Shown here: positions 16,972 to 24,659 of the stretch, in pieces
Position numbering within the stretch: the stretch's first letter is position 1
Layout of the letters: every line of letters begins with the position of its first letter
Assembly (NCBI GenBank): GCA_963696525.1
Contig: CAVOKO010000012.1
Location: 744,001-808,000, forward strand
DNA: 64,000 nucleotides
Reading direction: 5' to 3'
From: CAWBRT01 sp963696525
GTDB lineage: Bacteria; Acidobacteriota; Terriglobia; Terriglobales; Acidobacteriaceae
Translations under genes and position numbers: made by a program
The notes under the pieces: generated by a model
The model's database searches: none
Told to the model about the DNA's origin: nothing
The model's input: only the letters and a program-made list of their open reading frames with translations

Positions 16972-17779
16972 ATGTCGCTTTCGGTTTGCATCGTCAGCTG
17001 CAACGAAGAAGAGAACATCGGGCGCACGCTGTCGAGCGTATTCGAGATCGCCGAGGAGATCATCCTGGTCGACTCGGGCTCGAACCGACTGCACGCTGGA
17101 GATCGCGCGCGGCTATGGCCCGAAGGTCAAGATCTTTGTCGAGCCGTGGAAGGGCTTTGCCCCGCAGAAAAACTCAGCGCTCGAAAAAGCAAGCTGCGAC
17201 TGGGTACTGCTGCTGGATGCGGACGAAAGTTTGACGCCAGAGCTGAGCGACGAGATCGCCAGAGTGACCGCCGCTACTCCCCAGGCGGATGCGGGCTTGG
17301 TCGCCTACCGTTTTCCCAGGCGAAACATCATCTTTGGCCGTTGGATCAAACACGGCGGCTACTATCCCGATCCCAAGGTCAGGCTCATACGCCGCGGCAC
17401 TGCCTGGTTCGAAGATCGCCTGGTACATGAGGACCTGAAAGTCACGGCAGGCTCCATCGTCTCGCTGCCGGGCGACCTCATCCACCACGCCCACCATACG
17501 CTCTTCGACTACATCGAGCACAGCAACCGCTATAGCTCATTAGGCGCGGAGATGGTTGTCGCCAAGGGGCCGTGCGAGTTCAGCGTGTTGCGCGCGCTCA
17601 TCGGGCCGGCCGTCAGATTCATTTACGACTACCTCTTGCGTGGAGGCATTCTCGATGGCCGGGAAGGTTTGCTGCTGCACCTCAACCATGCCGCCTACGT
17701 AAGTTGGAAATACACCAAAGCGTGGGAGCTGAGCCGGAAAAAAGCCAGGCAGAAAGAAGAGGCTGACGCGAGGTTCTAA
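16972..17779 (+). CDS. family 2 glycosyltransferase (WaaE/KdtX-like), with an apparent +1 frameshift
   Basis: GT-A type glycosyltransferase, probably adding sugar to LPS core or another envelope glycan. The N-terminus MSLSVCIVSCNEEENIGRTL and VDSGS lie in the frame of ATG 16972. The remainder (DCTLEIA, PWKGFAPQKNSALEKA, WVLLLDADESLTPEL, FPRRNIIFGRWIKHGGYYPD, VHEDLKV) lies one base later. One extra base in the AA at 17083-17084 explains the shift and gives VDSGSTDCTLEIA, the usual family sequence, in a 268-residue product. The DADE motif is the metal-binding DxD equivalent. Confidence 0.87.
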
Positions 17780-17987
17780 CGGTCCGCCAGGCTTCAGGTG
17801 AAAGAATGTGAGTACAGGAATTACGTGTCGCTGGCGGGATTTCGCGGTGTGATGGCAGGTCCGAATAGTCCGCGGCCCGCAAATTATTTTCTGTGGCCGC
17901 CGGGAGACCCGCGCGACTTTCAAAGTTGTTCCGGGTTTCTATCGATGCATCTACTCTCCTGTTCTACCGTTGATGGATATAGTCGAT
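17780..17987. other. gap with possible structured RNA before a terminator
   Basis: No credible gene. The tract has inverted segments (GCGGCC at about 17870 with GGCCGC at about 17893) and ends directly in a strong intrinsic terminator about 210 bp after the glycosyltransferase. A small RNA or a long 3' UTR could account for this. Confidence 0.3.
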
Positions 17988-18016
17988 GAGCCCGAGTCCT
18001 TCGGGCTCGTTTTTTT
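17988..18016 (+). terminator. intrinsic terminator
   Basis: The perfect 8-bp stem GAGCCCGA / TCGGGCTC with a 5-nt loop is followed by GTTTTTTT. It is the best rho-independent terminator in the window and isolates moaA from the upstream glycosyltransferase. Confidence 0.92.
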
Positions 18017-18063
18017 GCCGCTAAGTAGCGTCTCCAAGCATCCATACAGTGAGGTGTTTTCGA

Positions 18064-18210
18064 CCGCTAGCTTCCGAAAGAGTTCAAAGATGAATGCCCG
18101 GAGCTAGCGGCGGTTGTCCGGCTGGCGACGGCCCTGCTTCCTAAATAAAGGGCTGAAGCCGCAGCCGGACCAAGGGTGCCGCGGGAAACCGCTGCGCCTC
18201 CCGCGCTTGG
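18064..18210 (+). promoter_or_regulatory. three-hairpin leader upstream of moaA
   Basis: Hairpin 1 (18064-18110) pairs CCGCTAGCT with AGCTAGCGG, plus CCG/CGG. Hairpin 2 (18116-18170) pairs GTCCGGCTG with CAGCCGGAC, with an inner GCCCT/AGGGC. Hairpin 3 (18170-18210) pairs CCAAG/CTTGG around CGCGGG/CCCGCG. The set lies between the terminator and ATG 18359. Its position before a molybdenum cofactor gene makes a Moco-type regulatory RNA possible, but I could not match the Moco consensus. Confidence 0.4.
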
Positions 18211-18358
18211 AAAGAGAACGCTGTCCGGGATGGAGCGGAGTTGGTCATCCAGCTTTTAATCCCGCCCGCCCTCGTGTCCCAGCGCCAAGAGTATTCGGGT
18301 TTCAGAGTTTGGGAACCCGGCGAAATGCACCGTTTCATTTTCACGGGATGACCGTGGG

Positions 18359-19396
18359 ATGGCTGCCATGCTCGGCGCTGAGATTAAAGACAAAGTTTCC
18401 TCGCACATGCTTCTGACCGACAAGCACGGCCGCCGAATCACGGACCTGCGGATCTCGGTCACGGACCGCTGCAACTATCGTTGCGTCTACTGCCGCACCG
18501 GCAATGACGGGGCGCTCTTTGCCGAATTGCCGAGCCAGGATTACCTTCGCATGGCGCGAGTTTTCGTCTCGCTTGGCATCACCAAGATCCGGCTTACGGG
18601 TGGCGAGCCGTTGTTGCGCCGCGAGCTGCCGGAGCTGGTCGGCGAGCTGGCGCGGCTGCGCACCGTCCAGGGCGACGAACTGGACCTGGCGATTACCACC
18701 AACGGCCATCTGTTGCAGAAACTTGCCGGCCCGCTGGCGGCCGCGGGACTGAAGCGGGTGACGGTCAGCATGGATGCCGTGGATCGCGAACGATTCGCGC
18801 GCATCACGCGCGTTTCGAACGGATTCGACAACGTTTTGGCGGGTATTCGCGCCGCCAAAGAGGCAAATCTAGGTCCGATAAAAATCAACTGCGTGCTGCT
18901 GCGCGGTTTCAACGACGACCAGATCACCGAGTTTGGCCGCTTTGCCCGCGATGAAAACGTGGTGGTGCGTTTCATCGAGTTCATGCCGCTCGAAGAGGGA
19001 CGCGTGTGGTCGCCCCAGATCGTAGTTCCGCTGAAGGAGATTCTGGAGCGGATGGCGGGCTTCCGCCCCTTGCGCGAGATCGAGCATGGAGCGAGCGAGA
19101 CGGCGCGGCGTTACGTGTTCGACGACGGCGTCGGCGAGATCGGCATCATAGCTCCGGTTTCCATGCCGTTCTGCGGCCATTGTTCGCGGGTGCGGCTGAC
19201 CTCCGACGGCAAGATCCGCACCTGCCTGTTTTCAGTGATCGAACACGACCTCTACGGGCTGATGCGTCGCGGCGCGAACGACGAGCGTTTGTCGCAGTTC
19301 ATCCTGGAAGCCATCGATCATAAAGAAGGGCGGCATCACATCGGCGAGCCGGGTTTTGTGCCGCCCTCGCGCAGCATGGTGCACATCGGAGGATGA
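18359..19396 (+). CDS. moaA: GTP 3',8-cyclase MoaA (molybdenum cofactor biosynthesis)
   Basis: 345-residue radical-SAM enzyme that makes the first intermediate of molybdopterin from GTP (with MoaC). The N-terminal cluster motif is CNYRCVYC, preceded by DLRISVTDR. KIRLTGGEPLLRREL, TTNGHLL, TVSMDAVD and NCVLLRGFND follow. The second cluster is held by CGHCSRVRLTSDGKIRTC. The catalytic C-terminal GG tail is present (MVHIGG). ATG 18359 and 18368 are both possible starts. No other moa or moe gene is close, so the pathway is scattered. A structured leader lies upstream. Confidence 0.95.
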   Translation: MAAMLGAEIKDKVSSHMLLTDKHGRRITDLRISVTDRCNYRCVYCRTGNDGALFAELPSQDYLRMARVFVSLGITKIRLTGGEPLLRRELPELVGELARLRTVQGDELDLAITTNGHLLQKLAGPLAAAGLKRVTVSMDAVDRERFARITRVSNGFDNVLAGIRAAKEANLGPIKINCVLLRGFNDDQITEFGRFARDENVVVRFIEFMPLEEGRVWSPQIVVPLKEILERMAGFRPLREIEHGASETARRYVFDDGVGEIGIIAPVSMPFCGHCSRVRLTSDGKIRTCLFSVIEHDLYGLMRRGANDERLSQFILEAIDHKEGRHHIGEPGFVPPSRSMVHIGG

Positions 19397-19423
19397 GCGA
19401 ATCGCGGCGCGCCTGGCGCAACT

Positions 19424-19453
19424 CCCACATCTGCCAAAGTGGGCAGATATGGG
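19424..19453 (+). terminator. hairpin after moaA
   Basis: 11-bp stem (CCCA and ATCTGCC against GGCAGAT and TGGG, one mismatch) with a 6-nt loop, 27 bp after moaA. A CACCGT/ACGGTG hairpin follows. There is no U-tract, so termination is uncertain. Confidence 0.4.
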
Positions 19454-19555
19454 GCACCGTCGCCCAACGAGGAACGGTGGCGGGCGCCGGGCACTGGCTT
19501 ACGAAAGTTGCACCGAATCCGTCGATTCGTGCATCATTAGAACTGAACTATCCCC

Positions 19556-19678
19556 TGGCTTCAACATCCCCGCGGGTGGGGCTCGATGGGCAAAGCATTT
19601 CCCATCGTGGCAGTGCATCCGCTGAAGCCAACGGAAAGCTTTCAACATCCCCGTTCCGCCGATTGCGGAACTGAAGGC
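19556..19678 (+). promoter_or_regulatory. NAD+-I riboswitch (nadA motif), two domains
   Basis: Domain 1 (19556-19630) is closed by TGGCTTC / GAAGCCA. It carries the signature CTTCAACATCCCCG then GGTGGGG, GGCAGTG and CTGAAGCC, matching the published nadA-motif core. Domain 2 (19638-19678) repeats it: GCTTTCAACATCCCCG closed by CTGAAGGC. The tandem similar domains are diagnostic of this Acidobacteriota class. The 3' strand of the domain 2 closing stem (GAAGGC, then GAG) is also the Shine-Dalgarno region of nadA, whose GTG start is at 19689. NAD+ binding would therefore hide the ribosome-binding site. Confidence 0.92.
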
Positions 19679-19688
19679 GAGAAAAACT

Positions 19689-20804
19689 GTGGCTACAGCT
19701 ATTTCTACGAATCAGAGCTGTTCTCTCGACAACTATCTGGTACTCCCCGATCTCTCGATGGACGCCCGCATTGCGGCTGCCAGACAGGCGCTGGGGGAAA
19801 AGTGCGTCATCCTCGGGCATCACTATCAGCGCGACGAAGTGATCCGTTTCGCGGATTTCCAGGGTGACTCCTACAAACTCTCGCAGCAGGCCGCGGCGGC
19901 GAAGGGCGCTTACATTGTGTTTTGCGGCGTACACTTCATGGCCGAAAGCGCCGACATCCTCGGGCGCCCCGACCAATCCGTTATCCTGCCCGATCTCAAC
20001 GCCGGCTGCTCGATGGCCGACATGGCTGAAATCTCGCAAGTGGAAGACTGCTGGGAGCAGCTGGTAGCACTCGGCATCACCACCGACGAAGGCAAAGGAC
20101 TGTCGCCGATGACGTACATTAATTCGACGGCGGCCATCAAGGCTTTCTGTGGAGAGCGCGGCGGCGCCGTCTGCACCTCGGCGAATGCAGCCTCGGCCCT
20201 CGGCTGGGGCCTGGCGCGCAATCCCAAGGTATTTTTTCTGCCTGATCAACATCTGGGGCGGAACACCGGCTACGCTATGGGCATCCCGCTCAACCAAATG
20301 GTGGTGTGGGACCCCTTCATGCCGATGGGCGGGCAAACCCCGGAGCGTCTGCGCGCCGCCCGTATCATCCTCTGGAAGGGGCACTGCTCGGTACATCAGC
20401 GATTCTTGCCGGAGCACGTGGAGCGCGTGCGCGCCACTCACCCTGGTATCCGCGTGATTGTTCATCCCGAATGCCGCTGGGAGGTCTGTCAGAAGGCCGA
20501 CGAGGTCGGTTCGACCGAGAAGCTGCGCAAGCTGGTGGAGGAATCGCCTGCCGGGACCGCTTTCGCCATTGGAACCGAGATTCACTTGGTAAACCGGCTG
20601 GCCAAACAGCATCCCGACAAGCCGATCATCACGCTCAACGATGCTGGGTGCCTGTGCACTACTATGTATCGCATCTCACCGCAGCACTTGTGCTGGGCCT
20701 TGGAGAGCCTCGTCGAAGGCGTAGTGGTCAATCAGATCAAGGTGAATCCGCAGGTGAAGCAATGGGCGCGGGTCGCGCTCGACCGCATGCTGGAGATCCA
20801 TTGA
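19689..20804 (+). CDS. nadA: quinolinate synthase NadA
   Basis: 371 residues. It condenses iminoaspartate with dihydroxyacetone phosphate to quinolinate in NAD synthesis, using a 4Fe-4S cluster. Landmarks are ILGHHYQRDEVIRFADFQGDS, FCGVHFMAESADIL (first cluster Cys), NAGCSMADM, TYINSTAAIKAF, VHPECRWEVC, IGTEIHLVNRL and DAGCLCTTMY. The GTG start at 19689 follows a ribosome-binding site built into the riboswitch. nadB and nadC are not in the window. Its last codons are part of a 29-bp direct repeat that recurs downstream. Confidence 0.96.
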   Translation: MATAISTNQSCSLDNYLVLPDLSMDARIAAARQALGEKCVILGHHYQRDEVIRFADFQGDSYKLSQQAAAAKGAYIVFCGVHFMAESADILGRPDQSVILPDLNAGCSMADMAEISQVEDCWEQLVALGITTDEGKGLSPMTYINSTAAIKAFCGERGGAVCTSANAASALGWGLARNPKVFFLPDQHLGRNTGYAMGIPLNQMVVWDPFMPMGGQTPERLRAARIILWKGHCSVHQRFLPEHVERVRATHPGIRVIVHPECRWEVCQKADEVGSTEKLRKLVEESPAGTAFAIGTEIHLVNRLAKQHPDKPIITLNDAGCLCTTMYRISPQHLCWALESLVEGVVVNQIKVNPQVKQWARVALDRMLEIH

Positions 20805-20877
20805 ACGCGGGGTGCAAGCGGGTCTTGAGCAGCTTAAGGCAGCCCTGGCGACCGCATGCTGGAGATCCATTGAACGC
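20780..20877. repeat. 29-bp perfect direct repeat spanning the nadA 3' end
   Basis: 20780-20808 (the last eight sense codons, stop and a few bases of nadA) is repeated exactly at 20849-20877, 69 bp downstream. Each copy contains GCATGCTGGAGATCCATTGA. It is a local duplication rather than a dispersed element. Confidence 0.9.
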
Positions 20878-20911
20878 ATCCAGAATGACGTTTCGCGTAA
20901 AATAGGCATGG

Positions 20912-21358
20912 ATGCGAGAGATGCGGACTTTTTCCTTACTAGAGGCGCAAGCGATGCTGCCGGTTCTGGAGTCTCTGCTGCGCGCTTCGATCGAGGCGAA
21001 GCAGAAGATCGAGGAAATCGAAGCTGAATTACAGCACGTGCAGGAGCGAATTTTCCTCGATGGCGGCATGCTGCTCAACGTCAAGCTATGGGCTAGCCGG
21101 GGCGCCGAGCGCGACAAGGCTCTGCGGAAGGCAAAGGACGCGATCGCCGAGATCAATTCGATCGGCGTGCAGGTGAAAGACCTCGATATGGGCTTGCTGG
21201 ACTTTCCCTGCAAGGTGGAAAGCGGCGAAATCGTTCTGCTGTGCTGGAAGCTGGGTGAAACCGCAATCACCCATTGGCATGGCCTGGAAGAAGGCTATGC
21301 CGGGCGCAAGCCGATCGATGAGCGCATCCAGCGGGCTAAGCCCGATCAAATCAACTGA
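20912..21358 (+). CDS. DUF2203 family protein
   Basis: 148 residues. The N-terminus RTFSLLEAQAMLPVLESLL, the central coiled-coil (SIEAKQKIEEIEAELQHVQE), GVQVKDLDMGLLDFPCKVE and the conserved WKLGETAITHWHGLEEGYAGRKPI identify the DUF2203 family. The function is unknown; the His/Glu cluster near the end might bind metal. A start at ATG 20921 is also possible, as neither has a strong ribosome-binding site. It stands alone between nadA and a repeat-rich gap. Confidence 0.85.
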   Translation: MREMRTFSLLEAQAMLPVLESLLRASIEAKQKIEEIEAELQHVQERIFLDGGMLLNVKLWASRGAERDKALRKAKDAIAEINSIGVQVKDLDMGLLDFPCKVESGEIVLLCWKLGETAITHWHGLEEGYAGRKPIDERIQRAKPDQIN

Positions 21359-21394
21359 GTAGTGTCCCGGAAGTGCGTGCGATAAAAGTTCAGG

Positions 21395-21702
21395 GGTGTC
21401 ATTTTGAGCCAGAGCGCAGCGGAGGCGAAGAATCCATGTATTTCGGCACAGGGAAAATGCATAGATCCTTCGCCGGGCTCAGGACCCAGTGAATCGAAAT
21501 CAAAGTCCCACATCGCGTTGTCATGTTGAGCGTGCCGGGGTCCCCGGCGACGGCCGCTTTTGCCGTTGATGGGGTGGAGTAGCGAAACATCCTGGGAGAC
21601 TGTCCCATCCAGCGCCGTTTGAGCTTTTTTGATCAAATCCTTGGACTGCGATTCAGCTCAACGCCGTGCTGGGATCCTTCGCTCCGCTCAGGATGACACC
21701 AC
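21395..21702. repeat. nested copies of the TGTCAT/ATGACA palindromic repeat
   Basis: Segments are GGTGTCATTTTGAGCC (21395), GATCCTTCGCCGGGCTCAGG (about 21464), TTGTCATGTTGAGCG (about 21519), a CCGGGGTCCCCGG block (about 21536) and GATCCTTCGCTCCGCTCAGG followed by ATGACACC (about 21673-21700). This fills the gap between the DUF2203 gene and the next lipoprotein; no gene seen. Confidence 0.7.
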
Positions 21703-21848
21703 GATGAGTGTTTCTGCCCCCGCTCAGGACGACTCAGTAAGAGTCAGCGAATTTCCGGGTATCGACGCCAGAAATCGGACGGACGGGCGAAACCTATTCA
21801 CGATGGGCGGGTTTCTACTAAGATGAAAAGGTGTGCTCAGGGGGAACT

Positions 21849-22496
21849 ATGTCTCAAAGGGGCACGGCAGTTCTTGCTCTGATCAGCTTGATTGCCGTTG
21901 CAGGATTGCTGATTGGCTGCAATGGTTTCTTCGTCTCGCCGAATTCGGTAGCCAGCATTACGGTTAACCCGACTACAGCGGTTCTCAGTACCACGGATAC
22001 CAGTTCGCCGACGCTGCAAATGTCTGCCACTCCCACATTGGTCAGCGGTGGCAGTTCCACTTGCACCTCGGAAACATGGACAACTTCCGATACAACCGGC
22101 TCTATCCTCACGGTCGATTCCTCCACCGGATTGGTCACGCCGGTAGGAGGCGGTTCAGCGACGGTGACGGTGAAATGTAACGGAACGAGCAGCGCGGCGG
22201 TTCCGATCTATGTCACCTCCGGCACGATCAGCAGTACCCTCACCGTTACTTCGTCGGTCACAACCGTGACACCTCCGCAAAACGTGACGGTGTCAGTCGC
22301 TTCGACAGATGGGACTGGGATTCCAGTTCAATTCGTTACCTGGAGTATTCCCTCGGGCGCGTCCATTAGCGGCAGCGGCGGCACCGCAACCGTTGACTTT
22401 TTGACCGTCACTGTCGGATCGGCGACAATCACTGCGACTGTCAACACCAATGGAAACGCAACCTCCACCGGGTCGGTCACGATTACCGTTATTTGA
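21849..22496 (+). CDS. Ig-like (BIG2-type) surface lipoprotein
   Basis: 215 residues. The signal sequence ends in lipobox LLIGC (Cys about residue 25), then two Thr/Ser/Val-rich beta domains follow. The first, ITVNPTTAVLSTTDTSSPTLQMSAT with SETWTTSDTTGSILTVDSSTGLVTPVGGGSATVT, is a bacterial Ig-like domain (BIG2). The second, TVTPPQNVTVSVASTDGTGIP with FVTWSIPSGASISGSGGTATVDFLTVTVGSATITATV, is similar. Such domains are structural spacers or adhesin parts on the outer surface. AGGGGGA directly before ATG 21849 fixes the start. The partner is unknown. Confidence 0.8.
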   Translation: MSQRGTAVLALISLIAVAGLLIGCNGFFVSPNSVASITVNPTTAVLSTTDTSSPTLQMSATPTLVSGGSSTCTSETWTTSDTTGSILTVDSSTGLVTPVGGGSATVTVKCNGTSSAAVPIYVTSGTISSTLTVTSSVTTVTPPQNVTVSVASTDGTGIPVQFVTWSIPSGASISGSGGTATVDFLTVTVGSATITATVNTNGNATSTGSVTITVI

Positions 22497-22550
22497 GCGG
22501 GAGCGGACGGCGCCCGTATCAACAGCTAGCATAGCGTCCCGGATGTTCAG

Positions 22551-22768
22551 GGTGTCATTCTGAACGACCGCAGGGAGTGAAGAATCCCAGCACGGCGTGG
22601 GGCTGAGGCGCGGCCGAGGGATTTCATCAAAAAGCCAGAGCGGCGGTGGGCAGGATAGTTCCCGGGGATTCTTCGCTACGCTCAGAATGACAGTACAGAA
22701 ACTGTTCTACCGCCCCAGCAACGGCCCAGTCGTTGTCAGGAACCCCGCTGGTCGCTCAGAATGACACC
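22551..22768. repeat. TGTCAT/ATGACA palindromic repeat, copy 3
   Basis: Starts GGTGTCATTCTGAACG (22551) and ends GCTCAGAATGACACC (about 22754-22768), with a further GATTCTTCGCTACGCTCAGA plus ATGACA inside at about 22669-22693. It fills the gap upstream of the SH3 lipoprotein. Confidence 0.75.
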
Positions 22769-22890
22769 GTAGGAGCGATTGCGCGAATTTGCCGGAGACC
22801 ACGCTAGCGTCGGCATCCACTTCGGCGCCCGTCCAAAGCTTTTGCGGTGGCGGGGTGCTCTCGACTACAATTTCTACGGAATCATCTCTC

Positions 22891-24135
22891 GTGCTTAAGA
22901 AGTTCAGAAAAATTCTCCCCAACATCGCGGTCGTGTGCCTAGGGTTGCTGCTGGCGCTCGTCGTCTTTTCAGCCGGCTGCAAACGCGGTCCATTACGGTC
23001 GAACGAGGTCGCCTACGTGGCGGTTCCGCAGGCGATACTTCGCGACCGCGTAGCCGCGCTTTACAGCAAAGTAGGAACGGTCAGTAACGGGCAGAAACTG
23101 CAGATTCTGGAACACCAAAAGCGTTTTGTAAAGGTGAGGACCGCCGGGGACCAGGAAGGTTGGATCGAGCAGCGGTTCCTGGTCGGACAGGAGGTCTACG
23201 ATGGCTTCGAAAAACTGAGCAAAGAAAATGGCGCGACGCCGGCCCAGGCAAAAGGCGTGACCCGCGCGGAACTGAACATGCACCTGACTCCGGCACGCGA
23301 CTCGGAAAAGCTCTATCAACTGGCGGAGGGAGACAAGGTCGACATTCTGAGGCGGGCTACTGCGGAGAAGCAGACGCTGAGCGCGCCCAAAAGCTTTAGC
23401 CTGTCCAACCAATCCAAACCCGAGCCGCGCAAGCCAGGTTCTAAACCGGCGGCTCCCGGCAAGGGTGCGCCGGCCACGCCACCTGCCCCGGTGCCCGCCA
23501 CCATAAGGGATGCAAACGCTGTCCCGTCGCGGGTGATCGACGCCAACCTTCCGCCACCGGTCGCGGCCGACGGCAAGCCCGCCGAAGCCAAGCCGATGGA
23601 CGATTGGTGGCTGGTGCGCGACCAACAGGGCCGTGTGGGATGGACGCTGGGCAGAATGATCGATATCGACGTGCCGATGGAGATCGCGCAATATGCCGAA
23701 GGCCAGCGAATCCAGGCCTGCTTCGTGCTCAACCGCCTGCGCGACCAAGACGAAGACAAGGACGTGGCGCAGTACCTCGTTCTCATGACCGAGCCCAAAG
23801 ACGGCCTGCCGTTTGACTTCAACTCCTTCCGGGTATTTACCTGGAACCTGCGGCGGCATCGCTACGAAACGGCCTATCGCGAACGTAACATCATGGGTTT
23901 CCTGCCGGCCAGCGTGGGTACTCGGAACTTCGACAAGGAAGGCACGCAGCCAATCTTCAGCCTGAAGCTGCAAGACGAGAGCGGCCAGGCGACCGATCAT
24001 ACCTATCGGCTTGCCGGTACGCTGGTGCGGCGCGTACTTGCACCCGGAGAAGAAGCCCAGAAACTCGCCCAAGCCCATCATAAGGAACACAAGCCGAAGG
24101 CAGGCGCGCCAGCCCATCATCGCCATTCGCGGTAG
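22891..24135 (+). CDS. SH3-domain lipoprotein, unknown function
   Basis: 414 residues from GTG 22891. The signal peptide ends in VVFSAGC, a lipobox. The first bacterial SH3 domain is roughly residues 35-95 (YVAVPQAILRDRVAALYSKVG to GWIEQRFLVG). A second, interrupted one starts at RAELNMHLTPARDSEKLYQL and resumes at WWLVRDQQGRVGWTLGRMID after a Pro/Ala/Lys linker (about residues 180-255). The C-terminal half is a conserved-looking beta-rich domain, and the protein ends His/Lys-rich (HHKEHKPKAGAPAHHRHSR). SH3b domains usually bind cell-wall peptides. A longer reading from 22789 is open but lacks a signal sequence at its start. Confidence 0.75.
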   Translation: MLKKFRKILPNIAVVCLGLLLALVVFSAGCKRGPLRSNEVAYVAVPQAILRDRVAALYSKVGTVSNGQKLQILEHQKRFVKVRTAGDQEGWIEQRFLVGQEVYDGFEKLSKENGATPAQAKGVTRAELNMHLTPARDSEKLYQLAEGDKVDILRRATAEKQTLSAPKSFSLSNQSKPEPRKPGSKPAAPGKGAPATPPAPVPATIRDANAVPSRVIDANLPPPVAADGKPAEAKPMDDWWLVRDQQGRVGWTLGRMIDIDVPMEIAQYAEGQRIQACFVLNRLRDQDEDKDVAQYLVLMTEPKDGLPFDFNSFRVFTWNLRRHRYETAYRERNIMGFLPASVGTRNFDKEGTQPIFSLKLQDESGQATDHTYRLAGTLVRRVLAPGEEAQKLAQAHHKEHKPKAGAPAHHRHSR

Positions 24136-24169
24136 GGATCTGCCCCGAGAGTCTGTATCCTTCGGCGCG

Positions 24170-24310
24170 GGTGTCATCGTGAGGAGGTTCGCCGCTTTTG
24201 CGAACCGACGTGACGATCTATGCATTTCGCCGAGCGTTACCCGAAGGCCGGGAAAGCAAATACATGGACCCTTACGTCGCGTCCTAACGGACGCTCCTCA
24301 GGGTGACACC
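24170..24310. repeat. TGTCAT/GTGACA palindromic repeat, diverged copy
   Basis: Begins GGTGTCATCGTGAGGAGG and ends CTCCTCAGGGTGACACC; the ends are inverted. The interior has GGTTCGCCGCTTTTGCGAACC, a perfect hairpin. No gene in the gap. Confidence 0.65.
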
Positions 24311-24426
24311 ATGAACCGCTACGAAGGGGATTTGCCAATTGGTCACCGCCCTAAGCTGGACAGGGTTCCCGTCCCGGCCATCCGTCCGGCGCTGGCTGGA
24401 ATCCAAGCAGACGGGAGGGCTTCGGA

Positions 24427-24654
24427 ATGGCTGAGAAGGTCAAGGAAATGAAGCTCCAAAGGGATTACAAGAGCTTTCTTTACTTTATCGACGGTAATGG
24501 AAGCGTCTGTCAGAAACCCAAGTCGGGCCATGGCGATACCCAAATCCTGGTGGAAAACGCGGTCGAGCGCGACAACCAGTATCTGTACTTCATCGACAAG
24601 GAAGGCGACGTCTCCCGTTCCCCGCGAGGGACCAAGAAGCGCGCCGCCGCCTGA
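24427..24654 (+). CDS. small protein with two YFID repeats, unknown
   Basis: 75 residues with two internal repeats: FLYFIDGNGSVCQKPKSG (about residues 17-34) and YLYFIDKEGDVSRSPRGT (about 52-69). The shared pattern is YFID-x-x-G-x-V. The ribosome-binding site GGAGGG lies about 9 bp before ATG 24427. It ends 5 bp before the PRTase fusion gene, so the two are probably one operon. I do not know a function; the repeat might bind a ligand or partner of the downstream enzyme. Confidence 0.75.
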   Translation: MAEKVKEMKLQRDYKSFLYFIDGNGSVCQKPKSGHGDTQILVENAVERDNQYLYFIDKEGDVSRSPRGTKKRAAA

Positions 24655-24659
24655 TCCCC

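Noticed and set aside
18064..18210. Firm call of a Moco riboswitch
   Set aside because: Position and structure are suggestive, but I could not match the published consensus, so it is left as a structured leader.
22993..24225. 410-codon minus-strand frame across the SH3 lipoprotein
   Set aside because: The plus strand has a signal peptide, lipobox and SH3 domains; the minus frame is His/Arg-rich shadow.
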